Source: Callipepla californica brunnescens (lineage: Eukaryota; Chordata; Aves; Galliformes; Odontophoridae). Taken from it: DNA of 64,000 nt. The notes under the pieces are model-generated. The model did no database searches and was not told where the DNA came from. It worked only from the letters and a program-made list of their open reading frames with translations. Below are positions 11,830-24,534 of this stretch, in pieces; positions within the stretch are counted from its first letter, which is position 1; each line of letters starts with the position of its first letter. A program made the translations under genes and the position numbers. The stretch covers positions 95,944,530 to 96,008,529 of the forward strand of contig JALIRH010000001.1 in NCBI GenBank assembly GCA_023055505.1, given 5' to 3'.

Positions 11830-12345
11830 TTGCCTCCCACTCCTTAGATATGTATAGACATGGATCAGATCCCATCTGAGTCTTCTTCTTTCAAAGCTGA
11901 GCAGACCCAAGTCTCTCAGCCTTTCCTTGTAAGAGCAGTGTTCCACACCCTTTATCATCTTTGTAGCCCTCTACTGGACTTGTTCAAGGAGATCCCTGTC
12001 TCTATTGTACTGTGGAGCCCAGAATTGGATGCAAGGTGGGTCCTCCCCAGGGCAGAGTAGATGGGGAGGATCACCTCCCTTGACCTGCTGGTCACACTCT
12101 TCTCAGTGCACCTTAGTATGCATTGGCCTTCTTGGCCTTCTTGGGCACACTGGTGGCTCATGACCAACCTGTCATCTGTCAGGACACCCAGGTCCCTCTC
12201 TGCAGAACTTCTCTCCAGCAGGTAACCCCGCAATCTATACCGGTGTATGTGGTTATTCCTCTCTAGGTGCATGACTACACTTGTTCTTGATAAACCTCAT
12301 CTGGTTTCTTTCTGCCTGTCTCTCCAACCTGTCCAGGTCTCACTG
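11830..12345 (-). mobile_element. CR1 LINE copy E, antisense, part 1 (before LTR)
   Basis: Closely matches copy A. It includes the minus-strand peptide KGVEHCSYKERLRDLGLLSF and the MSHQCAQEGQ segment, in which a 9-bp duplication (near 12132-12150) gives QEGQEGQ. Homology starts inside the RT C-terminal region at TTGCCTCC, so the CR1 3' UTR and terminal repeats are missing. It stops at CACTG, where a solo LTR is inserted, and resumes at 12920. Confidence 0.93.
12341..12345. repeat. 5-bp target-site duplication, left copy (CACTG)
   Basis: CACTG directly precedes the LTR start TGTCATGG and is repeated after its end TTGACA. In copy A the uninterrupted CR1 sequence has CACTG once at this point. 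Confidence 0.93.
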
Positions 12346-12919
12346 TGTCATGGTTTTATGATTTTTGGTACTGGTATTCCACATCATAACATCATGTATT
12401 GCATTAAGAGTTAAAGAGCTAATACTCCAGCTCCATAGATCATTGATAATTCCAGGTATACCTGTCTCAGAAGAGAAGAAGAACTACATTCCCCAGAGGA
12501 CTTTGCGATGCTTTGTATTTTTACGTGTTTTCCGCTCAGAGGGAACAGATAAAAACCCTCAGCGGTCACGGGACACTCTCTTTCCTTCGGGATCGTCTCA
12601 GCAGTGGGTGCTCGCTGCCGTATCGCCTTCAGCATTAGCGTAAGGCCTTCGGTTTATCGGACACTCTCTCTTGCTCATTTTATTTGATTAATTAGCCTCA
12701 ATTCCAATTATATTATATTATATTGTGTTATTTTGCTTTCTGATATCTTATTTAGTAAATTAGCTTTCTTCCTCAGATCGTTGCTGCTGTTTTGTTTCTA
12801 GGCCCATCTCCCTTTTCCCTTTTCCCTTTTTCCTTCCCCTTTCCTGGGGTGTGGGTCCGTGGGTCCCCCGCACCAATCGTCACGGAACCGGGCCGATTCA
12901 GCCCAGTAAACCGTTGACA
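12346..12919 (+). mobile_element. Solo LTR 1 of an endogenous retrovirus (ERV) family
   Basis: A 574-bp element that begins TGTCATGGTTTTATG and ends CCGTTGACA (5'-TG...CA-3'), flanked by perfect 5-bp repeats CACTG. It carries a TATA-like AGATAAAAACC near 12547, a T/A-rich 3' part and a CCTTTTCCC pyrimidine repeat. No gag, pol or env sequence adjoins it, so it is a solo LTR left by recombination between two LTRs. By my count it keeps about twenty CpG sites, many more than the two related copies, which suggests a younger insertion. The 5-bp duplication would fit ERVL-type integration, but the class is inferred. Confidence 0.92.
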
Positions 12920-12924
12920 CACTG
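12920..12924. repeat. 5-bp target-site duplication, right copy (CACTG)
   Basis: Identical to 12341-12345. CR1 copy E continues directly after it. Confidence 0.93.
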
Positions 12925-13122
12925 AATGGTAGCACAGCTTTTGGTATGTCAGCCATTTTTCCCAACTTTGTCTCATTAGCACACTTACTGAGGGTGGACT
13001 CTATCCCCTCATCAAGATCACTGATGAAGTTTCTGAATAGGACTGGACCCAGCACCAAGCCCTGAGGAACACTGTACAGGCCTCCAACTGGACTCTGTAC
13101 TGCTGATCACAACCCTCTGAGC
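12920..13122 (-). mobile_element. CR1 LINE copy E, antisense, part 2 (after LTR)
   Basis: It continues CR1 copy E upstream in element terms. The minus strand reads a [19 protein letters not shown] stretch and [16 protein letters not shown], so the RT active site is CANE (codons at 12972-12983), exactly as in copy A. Homology stops at CCCTCTGAGCT, while copy A continues for 700 bp more. Copy E is therefore truncated at both ends. Confidence 0.93.
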
Positions 13123-16100
13123 TTGTGTTTGTAAATAAGTTTATTGGAGACTTTTTCAGATTATAAAAGACTGTATTTCCACTAAATCCAAACCACTTCA
13201 GGATTCATGTGGTCTGAATGTTTCCCAACTGCCTTTACCCTGGAAATACTGGAATCATTAGCCTTCAGACTAAATTCTCAGTGGTCCATTTTTACCGATT
13301 TTATGGCTTTCTTAAAGCTCTCTATAGCTAGGTTTTTAATAACCTTGAGTACTTTAAAGATGAAGACATTAAGCAAAATTTGGAATCTCTAAAGCATATA
13401 TAAAGCATAGTTTACTATAAAATTTACGGCATATGGAGAACACAATAAATATCTAATATGGCAGAAAGACAAAACATATCTATCCAGAGAAACAAATAAA
13501 ATTCTGTAAAGTTTTTGTGCCTAAAAGTAAAAGAAAAGGCAAGGAAAAGTGAGCTGCAGCAGAGTCAGTGAGCTTGCTTATATGATTGATGTGAAAAAAG
13601 AGCTTAAACTCTTTTCTGAGTTGCTACATTCAGCTGGTTTACTTTACAAAATTCAGTGTCTCAGAATTCATAATCTGTATCCCACACTGTCATGTTCAAA
13701 TATAAAAGACTTGAAAGCAAATAAAACATTCTTAAAAATGCAATCCAAAATATCTTCATATATGGTCTGGTAAAAATATGTATTATATTCATCCCTCTAC
13801 TTTTCCAGTTGAATGTTTTTATTTCTCCTTAGACCAGTTTTCTATGACTACAAGAAGGGAATTAATGACTCATCTTCTAATAAAGAAAATGCAAATAGCT
13901 GTTACTCTATTTTGAATTTTAGTTCCGTTATAAGTATTTTGAAATTGAGTGCATTTTATGTGAATAATTCTATTTTATACATATTTTTTATGAATGATTT
14001 CTAACAATCTATTGGATCATTATGTTAGTTATATCCTTATTATATTCTATGTAAAGATCAACTTCCTTTTAAGGAAGGATACTGTGCTTTTATTTTATCA
14101 ATTTAATTCCTCATTGCACTAGACCATTTGAGCTAGGATTACAACACATCTCCTTGTTGGTAGTATAACCCACTCAACCTCTACTTACAGTTTTTTGTTT
14201 TATTGATTCAGTCTCCCAGAGCCTGTAATATGATAAATATGTGGAAACTTGAAAACGGTATCTTGTTTACATGGCTATGCAGCTGCCAAAACAGCTGCCA
14301 TTTCAGTTTTTAAAAGGGGAAACAAGGGCTTCTTATCCAGTGTGAAAGAAAAATAGACTGATCCTCAATCCTTGTGTCTCAAACACTTTTTTAACAACAA
14401 AGATGAGACAACATTTTAAAAGACATCAACCCTTATGAATAATATGGAAAAGCTTTTCTGAAAGCTAAAATATATTTTTTTATATTAAATATTTTTTTTA
14501 TGTAAGGTGACATGGAACTATGAACTGCAGAAGATGGGAATGTTTCCAACAACTCCAACCTTCCCACCAAATTATATACTTTCTTCTCAGCAGCTACAAA
14601 ATAAAGGAAGAAAAAGGCTGGGAGTGATTGGTCCTGGTGGATGCTGAATGCATCCATCAGAAGTTGAGTTTAATCTGTTTGAATGAATAATCTTAAATGT
14701 AATTTTTAAACTTTTTTTTAGTAGGATTTTTATTATAGATATTAAAATTATCTAGAAGACTAATCACTCTAATACGTATCTTGGTTGGTAGGAACACAGC
14801 TGACTCATCATCAAGTCAAATAAATAAACACAGTGTTGCTGAAACAAGATATCTGATATATTTCACAGAAAATATTGGCAATATGAATACATTCTCAGGA
14901 AATATTTGTCTTTTGTTGAATCAGCATTTTCAAGTAGAAAGATGTTCCATCACATATTCTAACTGCAAAATTGAGTTGGAAGCAAATTTGGGCACAGATT
15001 TAAGCACTCAGTAGATTAGAATTTTAATACATAAGTTGCGTCTTCTGGAGGAAGTTCATCTCCTTACTGCAATAGAACAGCAGAATCTTCCCTCAACTCC
15101 TAGCTTGACAATAAATTTCTGCTGACATAATTCCAAATGACTATACATTGAAATTTTGTCATTACTCATATTAATGCCGTGATATATCAGTTATAAACTG
15201 CTTGTTTTTATATAGATGATCTCAGGATATTTTAAAATAAGGCTTAGTGACTCTCTAAGTGTCACACCCATTCTGATAATGCTTATAGATCTGTGAAAAG
15301 TTAAATTTAACCTTACCTCCCAGTCTCTACATAGCCAGTGAATAAAATGTCATTTATTAAATGAATTATGTTCAAGATATGCCTACATATAAAATGTACT
15401 TGATATTTATCTGTGAGAATATCATTTAGTTACCTGTCTTTGGCACACCTGAATTTAGCCTCTGGAACCTGATGTAGACCTCTTTATGCTTTTCATTTTA
15501 TTTTGGAGCAACATCATGTAGGAGGAGCAGGCTGTGATCTACACCAGTTTCAGATATTTTTTTTCATTTTTTTTTAAACTAAAGGTTGTTTGTGAATTAC
15601 TGAATTTACGCTATAATTAAATTTCCAATCAAAATTAACAATAGTAGACAATAATTTATAATTTATATTTTACTTTGTAAACTAGATGCAGTTGTTTCAA
15701 AAGTATTGTCTATTATTATTATCTTAAATTTAAAATATTTTTGAGGCATGACAATACTCTTCAATCATCTCAGTGTATCTTCTATATACTTGCAGTAATG
15801 CAAATAATTAGTAATATCCCTTCCTCTCATGTGATAACATTTTTTTTTACAAAGGAACACTGCAATTTATTTCTCAAGACAAAACGTTCGTGCTATATGT
15901 TAAAAAACTAGCCACAAAGGATTGATATGGGCAACTGAACACATTCTTTCTACTCCACATTTTGAAAAGAAAAAGATATATTTAAAATAATAAAATACAG
16001 CATTTGATTCTATTGTCTGTGTTCTTTTTCAAAGTATGACCTAATCTAATGTCCTGTCATTGTTTTGGCAGAACATGAAACAACAAATATGTTAAATTTG

Positions 16101-17582
16101 AGTGGTTTCCTGCAATGTTATTCTATCAAACTGGCAATTTCCGAAAGGATTTGGAATGGAGTTTGCAATTCCTTAGACACCAGGGAGGTCCAGCAATGGC
16201 TGCCAAGATGATCTGCAGCTCAAGCTGGTCCTAATATCTGAGCACATAAAAACGTTCTTTCTGCTTCAATTTATTTTTAGGTCTAATCTTAAGCAGATTT
16301 GAGAAACCTTCTGAGAATCCACTGTTTTCACTTCAGAATGTGCAGGACTCGATAATAATATTTTTATACTCTGTGACACACAGAAAAATTACACATAACT
16401 TTCTCATTTTGTAAACAGTAACATTTTATTCACAAAGATAAAATGATTTCAGACAAAAAGAAAAAGCAAGCGATAACCTATCAGTAGATGTTAAAAGTGA
16501 GGACAGGATACACCCTAGGAATCTTATATGTGTGATCACGTACTTAATCTGTAGTCCATGTATTTCACATACTTTTCATTATCACCAGCAAATCATGATG
16601 TTTCCAAGATGGTAGCAGCTTGGAAGAAATCTGTGATTCAGTTGTGGTTTGGAACCAACTCAAATTGCAAATTCTGAACAAGATCAAATTGGAAACCTAA
16701 TGCTTCAGCCAGTCCTATTGCACTCCGGACGTTGGAGCAGAGACAAATACTACATGGTATACTCTAAGTCTACACAGTTGTATTCCGAGCGTGATGGATG
16801 AAGCAGAAAAGGTCTAAAGTGGTTTTGTGTAAGTTTGTCAATGGAGAGCACCATAGCCTAGTCCTGACTTACCAAACGCCCTTTGAATCAAGAATGTCAA
16901 TCCATTAATGTAATTTAATCTGAATAACTCACTATTGTCTGTGAATAATACTAACCATAATACTAACCTAGGACAGTGCATCCATATCAGAACACTTCTC
17001 TCTTATTTACTTACAATGTAGCTGCTGCTACTTTATTTTTTCAATGACTTGACATAGAACATAACAATTTTGGAATGATACATTTTTTATTTGTTAGTAA
17101 AGACGAGTAAAAGTTGTCACCGTAGAGACAATCCCTGAAAAGCAGATGTTCCTGAAAAGTGCTTGATATCTTGGTGGTCAGCATGGTAACTAGATAGTAT
17201 CTCCTAGGCCACCCTGTGCATAACAGAGAAAGAAGAAACCTAAGGGAGCATAAAGAAAATATGGAACTGAAACAGCATCAAAGTAAAATCTAAAGGGTAC
17301 ATTTTGGGGCTTTGTGGTTTTCTTCTCTCTTTTTTTTTTTTCCTTTTTTTTTTCTTCTTCTTTATTTTTCCCTCAGAAAACGATACTAGTGTTTTGTTCA
17401 GGACATTGCAAGATGAGTTTGTGTAACATTTTTTTTCTAATCTCTATTTTGGCAGTGCAGGATATCTGTATGCAATTTCCACTGTTTTAATAAAATTTAA
17501 TAAAATTTTGTATTTACCCACATTGCACATATGCTGATCAAAACTGATTCATCTACTTGTAATTATGAAAAGAGTTTTATAA
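13123..17582. other. Unique AT-rich sequence, no gene seen
   Basis: About 4.5 kb with only short frames and no recognisable domain or repeat family. A pyrimidine tract lies at 17320-17375. Confidence 0.6.
17320..17375. repeat. Pyrimidine-rich low-complexity tract
   Basis: T runs with interspersed C, almost free of purines for about 55 bp. Confidence 0.85.
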
Positions 17583-19255
17583 AGAGAATGTCTCCCTCAA
17601 GTCTTCTCTTCTCCAGGGTAAACAAGCGAAGCTCCCTCAGCCTTTCTTGATAAGAGAGGTACTGCAGCCTGTTGATCATCTTCATGGCCCTCTTCTGGAT
17701 CCACTCAAACAGCCCTATATCTTTATTTTGTTGGGACCCCCATGCCTCATGAGGGCAGAGAAGATGACGACAATCACCTCCCTTGCCCTGCTAGTCGCTC
17801 CTCCTCTGACGATACCCAGGATACTGTAGACTTTCCAGGCTGCAAGAGCACGCTGCTGGTTCATGTCCAGCTTTTAGTTGACCAGGATCCCCTGTCCTGC
17901 TCTACAGAGAGAAATTCAGTCTGTACACGTATCTGGAATTGACCTGAACCAAGTACAATACCCTGCTCATGTCCTTGTTGAATCTCATTAGGTTCTTCTA
18001 GGCCCGCTTTTCAAGCCTGCACGGATCCCTCTGGATGACATCCCTATATTTTCAACTGCACCACTCAGCTTAGTGTCATTGGCAATCTCGCTGAGGGTGC
18101 TCTCTAGCCCTGCTATCTGGACTGTTGATAAAGATATCACAGAGCTCTGGTCTCAAGACTGACCTCTGGGAGGCATCACTCGACACTGGCCTCCACCTGG
18201 ATGTAGAGTCATGAACAACAACCCTCTGGTTGTGACTGTCCAACCTATGATCTGTGTTGGTCCAGCCTTCAAATACATATCTTTCCAATTTAGATAAGGT
18301 ATGGGAACACAATCCAGGTAGATTGCATCAGTTGCCCTTCATTTGTCCTCCAATGGCACCACTCCATCATGGAAAGCCACCGGTCAGGTCAGGGATGATC
18401 TACCCTTGCTGAAGCCATGCTGGCTGTCTCATAACACCTCCATGTCTAACATGTGCCTTAACGTAGCTTCCAGGAGGATATGCTACATGATCTTCCCAGG
18501 CACAGAGGTGAGGCTCACTGGCCTGTAGTTTCTCAGACCTTCCTTTCTCCCTTTCTTGAAAATGCAAGTGATATTTTCCGTTTTCCAGTCACTGGGGACT
18601 TCATCTGATAGCCATGGCTTATCAGATATGATGGAGAGTGGCTTGGCAGCTACATCAGCCAGCTCTTTCAGAAACCTGGAATACATGTTGTCTGGCCCCA
18701 TGGGCTTGTGTAAGTTCAGTCACATAAGAAGGTCTGAGACTTGCTCTTCTCTTACAGTGAGGGGGATTTTTTTCTCACCCAGCCCCCCCTGTCTAGAGGT
18801 TCAGGGAAATCTGAGGCATGTCACTAAGGACAGTTTCCCAGAGTATCCCATCCAGTAATTTCTTAAACATACTGAAGTTTGCTCTCTTGACTCTGCTCTT
18901 TGCCAGGCCCATATTTCTTGAGATCATTAATTCATCCAGGGCTTAGTTGCTACAGCTTCTAATCTTAAACTGTTTAATGATCTCCTCTGTACTAGTGAGC
19001 AGTGAGACCATTAACTTTTCTCCTCTGTTTGGTCTGTCCAGTTTCTAGAATAGAGAGTTATCCTTAGAGGACTTCAGGAGCTTCCTAGATGGCTTGTGGC
19101 TCACTCTGTTGCTTTACCACCAGATACCTAGGTGGCTAAAATCTCCCATCAGAATGAAAGCCTGTAAGTGTGATGTCTCCATCTCTCATAATTGAAGCAA
19201 GGAGACTTTGTTAACAGGCTCTCCCTAATCTGGTGGCCTGTAGTGAACTTGATCA
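17583..19255 (-). mobile_element. CR1 LINE copy F, antisense, endonuclease to RT, internally deleted
   Basis: The longest CR1 remnant here. Reading the minus strand from 19255 down, there is an endonuclease C-terminal stretch (YYRPPDQ, then LMGDFSHLGI near 19130-19170) and a KRANFSMFKKLLDGI segment near 18870. The RT N-terminus follows ([32 protein letters not shown] at 18483-18701), then the RT core to the C-terminal SLRFACLPWR-like end. About 150 codons of the linker between endonuclease and RT are missing near 18780-18830. The RT active site reads IAND instead of FADD (18075-18086). The CR1 3' UTR is also missing at the 17583 side. Confidence 0.92.
18483..18701 (-). pseudogene. CR1 reverse transcriptase N-terminal remnant (copy F)
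   Basis: A 72-codon open minus-strand frame. It covers the conserved start of the CR1 RT domain: [14 protein letters not shown], then [19 protein letters not shown], then [20 protein letters not shown]. This is the fingers region that precedes motif A. The frame breaks on both sides, and upstream and downstream CR1 coding sequence lies in other frames. It cannot be expressed as a functional enzyme. Confidence 0.93.
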
Positions 19256-21021
19256 CTCTATTAAATTTATAATAAAGGTATTTAAAGTGTTGACGATGTC
19301 ATTAATTGGTCTACATGCATTGGGAAAGAATCTTACAATCCATCAAGCTTTATTAATTTCCTAGGAGTGAAGCAATAATTACAGCGTAGTTCCATGCTGA
19401 ACACACAACTTTACCATTAGTTAAGACTCAAAATTCTGCTAGCTATTCAGACAAATTGTTGCTTTTTGAAGACAGTCAATGCAGATGCAAATTATTTTTT
19501 GTCTACATTTAAGAAAAAAAATAATGGAGTGTTATGTTTCTAAAAACAAGCTCTTTTTCCTCAGTCTAATGCTACTTCCTCCTAAACAGGTGGTATCTGG
19601 TAATTTGTGTTCATTGGGTTTGATCTCAGCAAGGCAGTGTCATCTTCTAGTTTTCTTCACCCAAAAAGAAAAATAATGAGACCAACATTGAAGTGAACAT
19701 AATGATAAACCTATGTAGAGTAGGAAGGAAAATTTTGGAAACTGGTCATGATCAAATCATATACCAAGGAGCAAAGAATAACATGTAATATATGATGTCT
19801 TGGGATTCTAGGATGAAGTTGCTGCTATGTAGTATCAATTAACTTTAAAACAAGTTGCAAAATGTTATGGGCTTATTTCTGTAAGTGTATGGATATAAAT
19901 GCAAATACAGTTGTATGACTCCAGCCTTTCCTTTTTGTTAAGGATTTAGTGACCCACAAAATGTTTGAATTACAATGTTCACAAAGCAAACATGACCAAT
20001 AAAGGAGGCAGACATTATATCAGCTTTCCAGGAGTGGAACTGTGATGTCTATGAGTACTTCAGGCAGTTCTTTTAGCTCCAGTCAGGGGAAATATATAAT
20101 ATATTAGCTTCATGGTTTTAACAGTCATGTTTTGGGAATGGTGTTGGTTACAACTGCATTAATTGAATTGCGTATTTGACTGACAGGAAAGTTATACCAA
20201 CAAAAAGAGGATTTCTGAAATATATTTTATTCATTCAAATGCTTTTAACTAGAGCTGAAGGAGATGATTTTGCTGACACTTACATTCCAGTTCAGAGCAT
20301 GAAAAAGATCGTGCTTCTAATTAAAATAGGTATCACCATGAAAAAGCTTGTTATACCAAAACAGAGAATTTGCTATTTCTTCTGCAAAAACAATTAGAAC
20401 TATAGTAAAAGAAAGATCTTTTACTAACGTGAATCGCATGTCTCTTGTCAGTGTCTGTCTATTGCAATGAGGGATATTTCTATATGTAAGCACATTTCAT
20501 GGTCTTTTACCTAAATAAGCACTTTCTTCACCATTGCAGTCAACGCTGGTACAATCCCTTCAAGTACCTGCAAAGCTCTTCTAATAGCATAGTCTGCAGT
20601 CTCAGATAAGTTACTGACTTACAACACTTTAAGAAGGTATCATCCATCAGATGATTCGTAACAACCTACTATGCAAATACTCTTAGTCTACACTAAATGC
20701 AAAGTAGTGTAATTCAAATCATAGTGGTGGCTCATGGTGGCTCTGTAATGATTAGCTTGCTATTGTTTGAATATTCATGCACTCAGATAAATTTATTCTC
20801 TCATTGTTAGCGTAACTTCCTTACTATGTGTGTCTTGATTAAAAAGATCAGTGTGATTATTTGTGAATAGAACAGAGATCATGAATTGATCTGTTACAGA
20901 CAGAAGAGCTATCAGACACTAACATGCTTCTACTGTCTTTTCTGATTAAATTTTTAAGTTTTTAAGTTGGTTAAAAATTTCTCCTCCCACTTGCAGAAAA
21001 AAAGTGGAAATAAAGTAAAAT

Positions 21022-21041
21022 CAATAATAATAATAATAATA
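21022..21041. repeat. (AAT)n microsatellite
   Basis: Six AAT-type units in succession. Confidence 0.85.
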
Positions 21042-22761
21042 TAAAGGACTTAGGAAGAAAGGATAGTCAATGTTCCTGACACTAAGAAGTGCCTCTACAC
21101 CAAACAGATTTACCAGAAATTTTCTATTCTAAAATGTAAAATTAATAAGAAAAGTATGTATACTAAATGCAATATGTTGGAGGCTCTAAAGGTCATGTTG
21201 GGAAGGAGAGTACCATGGAAGTTGCAGCTTCTTGCTTTCATGAAAAAAGTTTCTACATCAAATAAAAAAGACTTACTTTTACATTTATTAATTACTTGGA
21301 AAGCACCATATGTTCCTAAAGGAAAGACCTTCATATTCAGAATATGAACCCTAACCCTAAGTTTTAGATGAGAAGTAAAAGGATCTCTCAAGGCTGTCGC
21401 GCAAATATGAAGCTCTGAAAAATATACTATAGTATTAGAAGGTACAGGTGTATTGCTGGGACGACTTGCTGGTGGTAACTTAGGTGAGGAAGCTTTATTC
21501 CTTTTCATAGCTGAAGAAAAAATTTGCCAGTGACAAGAAGGATGTCTTACATGCCTGGCATTCCTCACTGCTGAAAATAATGAAAGGAAGGAGGAGAAGG
21601 AAAAATCAAATTTCGAGTAGGGTATCAACAGTGAACTTAATGCAGGTGCAATATTTCGTGAGACAAAGGGTTTTTTGTTTCACCTCCATCTTATTCCATG
21701 AAAATGAATTCCTCCTCCCTGCCTCTCTTTATCAGTGCGAAGCAGATTAGAAATGTTGATATCCTTTACTGGCAAAGATATTTTTACAGTCTTGGTCAAG
21801 TTGTCAGAGCAGAATTAACTTCCTACAGAACTTAAAATAGCTTTACTAAGTGTAGTAGATTTCCATATAGTTCCATTAACCTGTCCAGTTTTTGCTTCCT
21901 ACTTCACTGAATTATTTTCTGCATCTAATGCAACACAACTATAAGCTTTTTTACTCTTCCAAATCTATAAATATACCACATACTTTACTGAGCCAGAATA
22001 TCACTTCAGTCACTGAGATATCAACAAAAATACTTTATAATCCAGTATACTATATAATTTACAGTCAATCAAGGTTGCATTTAACCTTATATTGCTGGAG
22101 GTTCTCAGTAGGCAAATATTTGATATTGTTGGATTTGTGCTGGTTGTTCTTTGCAGTTTGAACAGCATGTTGGTTCTTGAATATGGCTTTGTTTTATGAT
22201 AAAATCGCGTCTTCACTTTTTCATTACTGAGTAGAAAGACTCAAACTGAATAAAAGAGCAGTGAATATTTTTACAGCTTTCTTGATTATAATGGGAAAGC
22301 TGATGATCTCTTTTTTTCTAAAGTTGTGTGATATACAGTTTTGAAAAGGGTTAAATATAAATGAGGAAAAAGAAGTAACATCATCAAGTAAAATGCTTTT
22401 GAAGTGTAAGAAATGCAATCTGCAAACATTTTTATAATCTTCTCAGCCAACAAAGAAATGGTCTGAATTCACTCAACTGTTGATTATTTTTAGTTATTAA
22501 AATGAAATTTAAAATCATTCTGTATTTAAACTGGGAAGAGTAGTATGAGTATGTTGACCAGAATGGTTTTACCTTCGGCATGTTTGAAAGTTTTCAGTGC
22601 ATAACTGGATAAAGTCTTGAGCAATTTGATCTGACCTCAGATGTGATCCTGCTTTGAGATGAGAGACATTATGGAGACCCTTCCCATTTCAATTATCTGG
22701 CGAGCCTGTGAACATGAGAAAGTTAAAGAATAGACACAGTTCAAAAGCTGAGAAAAAAAAG

Positions 22762-22779
22762 TATATATATATATATATA
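22762..22779. repeat. (TA)n microsatellite
   Basis: Nine TA units after an A run. Confidence 0.85.
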
Positions 22780-23701
22780 CAAGTATAAGTGTAACTGTTT
22801 AAGAAAAGCACTTTAAATACAGATGTTCATTGTTGCAGAATAAATTTTTAAAAAGGTGGGAGATAACTGGTGTAAACACATTTGCAGTGTTGTTGTAATA
22901 TAAATATAACCAATGTAGATGCTTTTTGCTTTTCAAAGGTTACCATGCGAAAAATGAAAGCATTAACAATCTCAGTTATCATCAGTACTGATAATGAGCA
23001 CTTGCTCAGTAACTTTTGACCTGAGATTCCAACTTGCACAGAATAGCCAACATGCACTCAATTGAACTCTCCACCTTCCAGAACAGGGACTTACATTTAG
23101 ACTGTTTCACAAAGGGGATTTTATCCTGCGCTTAATCCCATACAAGGTGCAGAGATTGTCTAAATATCTACTTGGCTCAACACAAAGTTTAACTATTTAA
23201 CAGGATAAATGAGTTGCTGAGCTTGGAAACTTTTCCTGGCATAGTTAATTGAGCAAGGACAATAATGATGTAGCTGTAATTCAAGCAAGAAAAGTGGAGC
23301 AAGGTAAGTCATTTGACAGTGGGCAGAAGTTTCTTGTGGAGGTCTTGCAAAGTACCACAGACTTTGTGTCAAGGTTAGGCTCTTGCAGTTTGAAATCAGC
23401 CCATGTAGTTCTTTAAATGTAAGCATGTTAGATGCCAGAACTGACTAACTGGATCCTTTCTCCTTAACTAGGGCATTAATAATAGCAAGTGGAGAGAATC
23501 CAGAAGTGCCTGGCTGGTTGAACAAAACCGAGCTCTGTAACTCTGATATACATAATAACTTGCCTGTATTCAGAGACATGCAAAGGTAGATTCTTCCATA
23601 AAATGGGTGTCCATCAGCATGCTTGCAGATAATGTTCGGCTAATTACTCACAAAGAAACAAAAAAAAACAAAACAGAAAAGTATGAATTTCACAACTGAT
23701 G

Positions 23702-23703
<2 letters not shown>

Positions 23704-23729
<26 letters not shown>
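23704..23729. repeat. (TA)n microsatellite
   Basis: About thirteen AT units, followed by TGTATGTA. Confidence 0.9.
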
Positions 23730-23737
<8 letters not shown>

Positions 23738-24534
23738 TTCTAGTTTGCAGTTAAAATAAACAAAAAACAGAAAATTCAAGGTTAAAAGCTTGCATGGGAA
23801 ATAATTTTAATTTGTGCTTATTAATTTGAATCATTAAGCAGATATTATTTAAGAGAACAGTATACTTTCAACAGAAGCTTCACATTAATTCCGTGTGTTT
23901 GTTCACCTAGTGTTTAATATGAAAAAGACACACTTTTTTATGTCTTTGCTTAAATAACTAGTTTTTTAGTTTGGAAACTGCCTCAAAACCCAAAGAAACA
24001 ATTGGCAAGTATGCTACAATGACACATTACCGAGATCTAGGGTCCAATATATAAACATATCTTAACAAATCTGTGTTATTATATTGGAATTCATAGGATA
24101 TCTAGCAGAATAAAAGCAGATCTGTATACTTGCATAAAGAGAAGTTCAAAAATGTTCTTTGTAATGTCAGCAGGTATTTATATCTCTTCCATAATAATAC
24201 TTCATGTGTTTAACGGAAACTAGATCTTAGTCATTGTATCATACATTTTGTAGTTTCTAAATTGGCTTATGAATAAACATAAAACAGAGAGCATACATAG
24301 CAACTGTATATGTATGTGCAGAATTAGTGAATGTGCAGGCCAAAACGAATATTTAGTTATCCAAATAAATTTGAATTTTAATACTCCCATTAGAAAGTGG
24401 TTTCTATTTCGTGCAATCAAATGTTCTTATGTGGAAGTCTAAGAAATTATCAATTAAAAAACTTGTACGGAAGAAGTAGAAAATAATTTTTGGCTTGACA
24501 GCTTCTATTTACTACACGACTTCTCTTAAAGTAT

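Larger units (their letters stand above)
19256..24534. other. Unique AT-rich sequence, no gene seen
   Basis: No recognisable gene in about 5.3 kb. The longest frame is 21110-21628 on the minus strand (172 codons), with no known domain and a length near chance for this composition. Small (AAT)n, (TA)n and A-rich repeats occur. Confidence 0.55.

Noticed and set aside
21347..21361. Interstitial telomere repeat (CCCTAACCCTAA)
   Set aside because: Only two units, with no flanking degenerate repeats. Chance is the simpler explanation.
21110..21628. 172-codon minus-strand frame as a protein gene
   Set aside because: No domain, no signal of splicing, and a length that can occur by chance in 64 kb of AT-rich DNA. 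It stays unproven rather than excluded.
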